From Actinomycetes bacterium (GTDB lineage Bacteria; Actinomycetota; Actinomycetes; Actinomycetales; Cellulomonadaceae): DNA of 8,135 bases. This document shows positions 5,818 through 8,135 of the stretch, in pieces. Numbering within the stretch: position 1 is the stretch's first letter; each line of letters begins with the position of its first letter. The position numbers were made by a program, and so were the translations under genes. The notes under the pieces were generated by a model that saw nothing but the letters and a program-made list of their open reading frames with translations, made no database searches and had not been told where the DNA came from. The stretch is taken from the NCBI GenBank assembly GCA_023430425.1, contig JAEZAR010000415.1, forward strand, positions 1-8,135. Reading direction: 5' to 3'.

Positions 5818-6720
5818 GTGACTCTGCTGGGCCGGCTCGTCGGGCGCACCCCGCCACCGGCCCTCTTCGTGGTCTCAGGCCTCGGCCAGTACGTCGGGGC
5901 GGCCCTGGCCGTCGGGCTCTTCGCGACCGTGTCGGCGGCCGGCGTGGGCTGGGCCCGCATCCTCGTGGCCGCCGTCGTGCTCGTCGCGTGGCGCCGGCCG
6001 TGGCGCGCGGCGTGGACCCGCCGGACCCTGCAGGCGGCCGTCGCGTTCGGGGTCGTGCTCGCCCTCATGAACGTGACCTTCTACCTCGCCATCGAGCGGC
6101 TGCCGCTGGGCACGGCCGTGGCCATCGAGTTCGCGGGGCCGGTCACGGTGGCCGTGCTCACGGGTGCCGGGCGCCGGGAGCGGGCCGGCGCGGCGCTCGC
6201 GGCCGTGGGGGTGGTGCTGCTGGCGGGCGTGACCCTCGTGGCGGGGCGGGACGCCGCCGTCGGCCTCCTGCTCATCCTCGCCGCCGCGGTGTGCTGGGCG
6301 GGGTACATCGTCCTCGGGCGGCGCGTGGCCCTCGCGGGCGACGGGGTCACCCGGCTCGCGGTCGCCATGGCGGCGGGGGCGCTGGTGCTGGCGCCCGTCC
6401 TCGCGCCGTCGGGCCTGGCGGTGTTCGGCGCGTGGGACACGGCTCTGCTCGTGGTGGGGGTCGCGCTGCTGTCGTCGGTGATCCCCTACGGGGTGGAGCA
6501 GGTGGTGCTGCCGCGGGTGTCCGCCGCGGCCTTCGCGGTGCTCCTCGCGCTGCTGCCGGCCAGCGCGGCGGTGGTCGGCGCGGTGGCGCTGCGCCAGCTG
6601 CCCGGCCCGGCCGAGGTGGTCGGCCTCGTGTGCGTCTCGGTCGCGATCGCCCTGACCTCGCGCCGCAGCACGCCGCCACCGAGCCGCCCGCGGGTGCGGC
6701 CGAGTCGGCCTGAGGTCTAG
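5818..6720 (+). CDS. EamA/DMT-superfamily transporter, RhtA-like exporter
   Basis: A 300-residue integral membrane protein of the drug/metabolite transporter superfamily, with ten hydrophobic helices expected as two repeated EamA halves. The first half carries NVTFYLAIERLPLGTAVAIEFAGPVTVAV (about residues 84-112), which closely follows the NYLFYLSIQTVPLGIAVALEFTGPLAVAL-type segment of E. coli RhtA, the threonine/homoserine exporter. The second half has CWAGYIVLGRRVA and SSVIPYGVEQVVLPRVSAAAFAVL, again RhtA-like. The C-terminal tail is short, basic and Pro-rich. The likely role is proton-driven export of an amino acid or related metabolite; the substrate is not provable from sequence. The GTG start fits a leaderless mRNA with its own TAGCCT promoter, so the gene is independent of the sugar operon. 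Its stop overlaps that of the convergent bpa gene. Confidence 0.87.
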   Translation: MTLLGRLVGRTPPPALFVVSGLGQYVGAALAVGLFATVSAAGVGWARILVAAVVLVAWRRPWRAAWTRRTLQAAVAFGVVLALMNVTFYLAIERLPLGTAVAIEFAGPVTVAVLTGAGRRERAGAALAAVGVVLLAGVTLVAGRDAAVGLLLILAAAVCWAGYIVLGRRVALAGDGVTRLAVAMAAGALVLAPVLAPSGLAVFGAWDTALLVVGVALLSSVIPYGVEQVVLPRVSAAAFAVLLALLPASAAVVGAVALRQLPGPAEVVGLVCVSVAIALTSRRSTPPPSRPRVRPSRPEV

Positions 6721-7265
6721 AGGTACTGGCCGGTGCTGCGCCGGTCGTCGGCCTCGCCGGCGGCGGGCCCGGGACCGCCCGGCACCGGCTGACCCTGCGC
6801 GACGATGACGCCGGGTGGCAGGGCGCGCCGCATCTGGGCGAGCTGGGCCTGCGTGCTCATCTGCTGGGCCACGAGCGCCGTCTGCAACCCGTGGAACAGG
6901 CCCTCCAGCCACCCCACGAGCTGCGCCTGGGCGATCCGCAGCTCGGCGTCCGACGGCTGGCCCTCCTCCGCGAAGGGCAGGGTGATGCGGTGGAGCTCCT
7001 CGACCAGGTCGGGCGACAGCCCGTCCTCGAGCTCGCGCAGCGACCGCTCGTGCACCTCCGCCAACCGCCCCCGGGCGGCGTCGTCGAGCGGCGCGGAGCG
7101 CACCTCGTCGAGCAGCTGCTTGATCATCGTGCCGATCCGCATGATCTTCGCCGGCTGGCCGATCATCGCGGGATCGGTCGGATCGAGAGCCGTTCGCTCC
7201 TCGTCGGGGCGGGCGTCGGCGCCGGTGGCGGGGCGGGGGGTCGCGCGGTCGTCGCTGGCGGTCAT
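6717..7265 (-). CDS. bpa: Bacterial proteasome activator Bpa (PafE)
   Basis: A 182-residue cytosolic protein of the DUF2587 family. In Mycobacterium tuberculosis this family forms a dodecameric ring that opens the 20S proteasome without ATP or Pup and lets it degrade unfolded and certain native proteins. Seen here: a disordered acidic N-terminus (1-36), then the conserved core QPAKIMRIGTMIKQLLDEVR (37-56), ELEDGLSPDLVEELHRITLPF (78-98) and PSDAELRIAQAQLVGWLEGLFHG (104-126), a Gln-rich helix to about 146, a Gly/Pro linker, and the C-terminal GQYL (179-182) that docks into the proteasome alpha-ring pockets. ATG 7265 is chosen because homology-like sequence starts soon after; the frame stays open upstream only as the antisense of the next gene. 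The best Shine-Dalgarno candidate is a run of G just before the ATG, which is weak. The gene is convergent with the exporter and divergent from the AGE-family gene 48 bp away. Confidence 0.95.
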   Translation of the reverse strand: MTASDDRATPRPATGADARPDEERTALDPTDPAMIGQPAKIMRIGTMIKQLLDEVRSAPLDDAARGRLAEVHERSLRELEDGLSPDLVEELHRITLPFAEEGQPSDAELRIAQAQLVGWLEGLFHGLQTALVAQQMSTQAQLAQMRRALPPGVIVAQGQPVPGGPGPAAGEADDRRSTGQYL

Positions 7266-7283
7266 CCCCCCATCATGGCGGGG

Positions 7284-7289
7284 TAGCGT
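7284..7289 (+). promoter_or_regulatory. -10 element TAGCGT for the AGE-family gene
   Basis: TAGCGT fits the TAGnnT form seen at two other promoters in the window and would start transcription near 7296, giving an 18-nt leader that contains the GGGAGGA ribosome binding site at 7304-7310. It sits in the 48-bp gap between divergent start codons, so the bpa promoter must overlap it or lie inside the neighbouring coding sequence. Confidence 0.42.
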
Positions 7290-7313
7290 GACCGCGAGCA
7301 CCCGGGAGGACCG

Positions 7314-8135
7314 ATGACCTGGCTGGACTCCGCCGCCCACCGCCGCTGGCTCGAGGCCGAGACCGACCGGCTCCTGGCGTTCGGCCGCGGGTCCCGGGTC
7401 GACGGCGGCTTCGGCTGGCTCGACGACACCGGCGCGGTGGACCCCGCGCCCGCGCACCAGCTGTGGATCACCTGCCGGATGACCCACGTGTTCGCCCTGG
7501 GTGCCCTGCTCGGCCGGCCCGGCTGCGCCGCGCTGGTGGACCACGGCGTCGCCGCGCTCGCCCCGGGCGGCCCCTTCCACGACGGCGAGCACGGCGGCTG
7601 GTACTCGGCGGTGGGCGCCGCGGGGCCGGCCGACGACGGCAAGGCCGCGTACCCGCACTCGTTCGTCGTCCTCGCCGCGGCGAGCGCGGTCACCGCCGGG
7701 CGGCCCGACGCCGACGCCCTGCTCGCGGAGGCCCTCGACGTCCAGGAGCGCCGGTTCTGGGACGAGGAGGCAGGAATGGTGCTCGAGTCCTGGGACCGCG
7801 CGTTCGCCACCCCGGAGGCCTACCGGGGCGTCAACGCGAACATGCACACGGTCGAGGCCTACCTCGCCGCGGCGGACGCGACGGGCGACGACGTCTGGCT
7901 CGACCGGGGCCTGCGCATCACCGAGCGGGTCGTCCACGGGTTCGCCCGCGACAACGGCTGGCGCATCCCCGAGCACTTCGACCCCGACTGGCGTCCGCTG
8001 CTCGACTACAACCGCGAGGCCCCCGCGCATCCGTTCCGCCCCTACGGGGCGACGATCGGGCACTGGCTCGAGTGGGCCCGGCTCGCCCTGCACGTCGGCG
8101 CCGCGCTCGAGGCCCGGGGCCGCACGGCGCCCGCG
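7314..8135 (+). CDS. AGE-family sugar epimerase/isomerase, 3' end cut off
   Basis: The first 274 residues of an N-acylglucosamine 2-epimerase (AGE) family enzyme, open to the window edge; full members are about 400 residues, so about a third is missing. The family has an (alpha/alpha)6 barrel and interconverts aldoses and ketoses or C2 epimers; YihS-type and D-mannose isomerases are the closest in style. Visible conserved pieces are QLWITCRMTHVFALG (Arg55, His58), EHGGWYSAVG, YPHSFVVLAAAS, FWDEEAGMVLESWD, NANMHTVEAYLAAAD (His178), WRIPEHFD (His221) and ATIGHWLEWARL (His250, Glu253). From memory of YihS (His176, His248, Glu251, His383), His178, His250 and Glu253 fit the catalytic set, and the last His would lie beyond the window. 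ATG 7314 follows GGGAGGA by three bases. Mannose/fructose isomerisation is a reasonable guess; glucosamine or sulfoquinovose substrates cannot be excluded. Confidence 0.88.
   Translation, partial: MTWLDSAAHRRWLEAETDRLLAFGRGSRVDGGFGWLDDTGAVDPAPAHQLWITCRMTHVFALGALLGRPGCAALVDHGVAALAPGGPFHDGEHGGWYSAVGAAGPADDGKAAYPHSFVVLAAASAVTAGRPDADALLAEALDVQERRFWDEEAGMVLESWDRAFATPEAYRGVNANMHTVEAYLAAADATGDDVWLDRGLRITERVVHGFARDNGWRIPEHFDPDWRPLLDYNREAPAHPFRPYGATIGHWLEWARLALHVGAALEARGRTAPA

Noticed and set aside
7266..8093. Minus-strand open frame extending bpa upstream to 8093.
   Set aside because: It is the antisense of the AGE-family gene, whose conserved motifs on the plus strand are clear; Bpa proteins have the length given by the start at 7265.

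Overview
The window is very GC-rich, has short intergenic regions, and carries a bacterial proteasome activator (Bpa) gene. Together these point to an actinobacterium. The protein styles look most like Cellulomonadaceae and other Micrococcales, but that genus-level guess is impression only. No mobile element, CRISPR array, tRNA or rRNA was seen.

Layout, left to right. (1) 1-798 (+): a Cof-type HAD phosphatase. (2) 858-1880 (+): a LacI-family repressor. (3) 1881-2167: a 287-bp regulatory region with a perfect 30-nt hairpin and a perfect 14-bp LacI-type palindrome. (4) 2168-3553, 3756-4793 and 4790-5734 (+): a lipoprotein sugar-binding protein and two permeases of the AglE-AglF-AglG (alpha-glucoside) ABC importer type. 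A strong hairpin and a probable internal promoter separate the first gene from the other two, whose reading frames overlap by ATGA. (5) 5739-5793: a strong GC-rich terminator. (6) 5818-6720 (+): an EamA/RhtA-type exporter that appears to be translated from a leaderless GTG. (7) 6717-7265 (-): Bpa, convergent with the exporter and sharing a CTAG tetranucleotide in which both stop codons lie. (8) 7314 to the window end (+): an AGE-family sugar epimerase/isomerase, divergent from bpa and cut off by the window edge.

Functionally, the centre is a sugar-uptake locus. The LacI repressor probably binds the palindrome upstream of aglE and releases it when an alpha-glucoside-type inducer is present. 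AglE captures the sugar outside the cell and AglF/AglG form the membrane channel. No ATPase gene is present, so the importer presumably uses a shared ATPase such as an MsiK homologue encoded elsewhere. The HAD phosphatase and the AGE-family enzyme may act on sugars, but nothing here ties them to this importer. The exporter and Bpa look unrelated to it.

I did not find an evident new biological system. The most noteworthy signals are regulatory: the operator, the two long perfect hairpins flanking aglE, a recurring TAGnnT promoter element, and a leaderless start.
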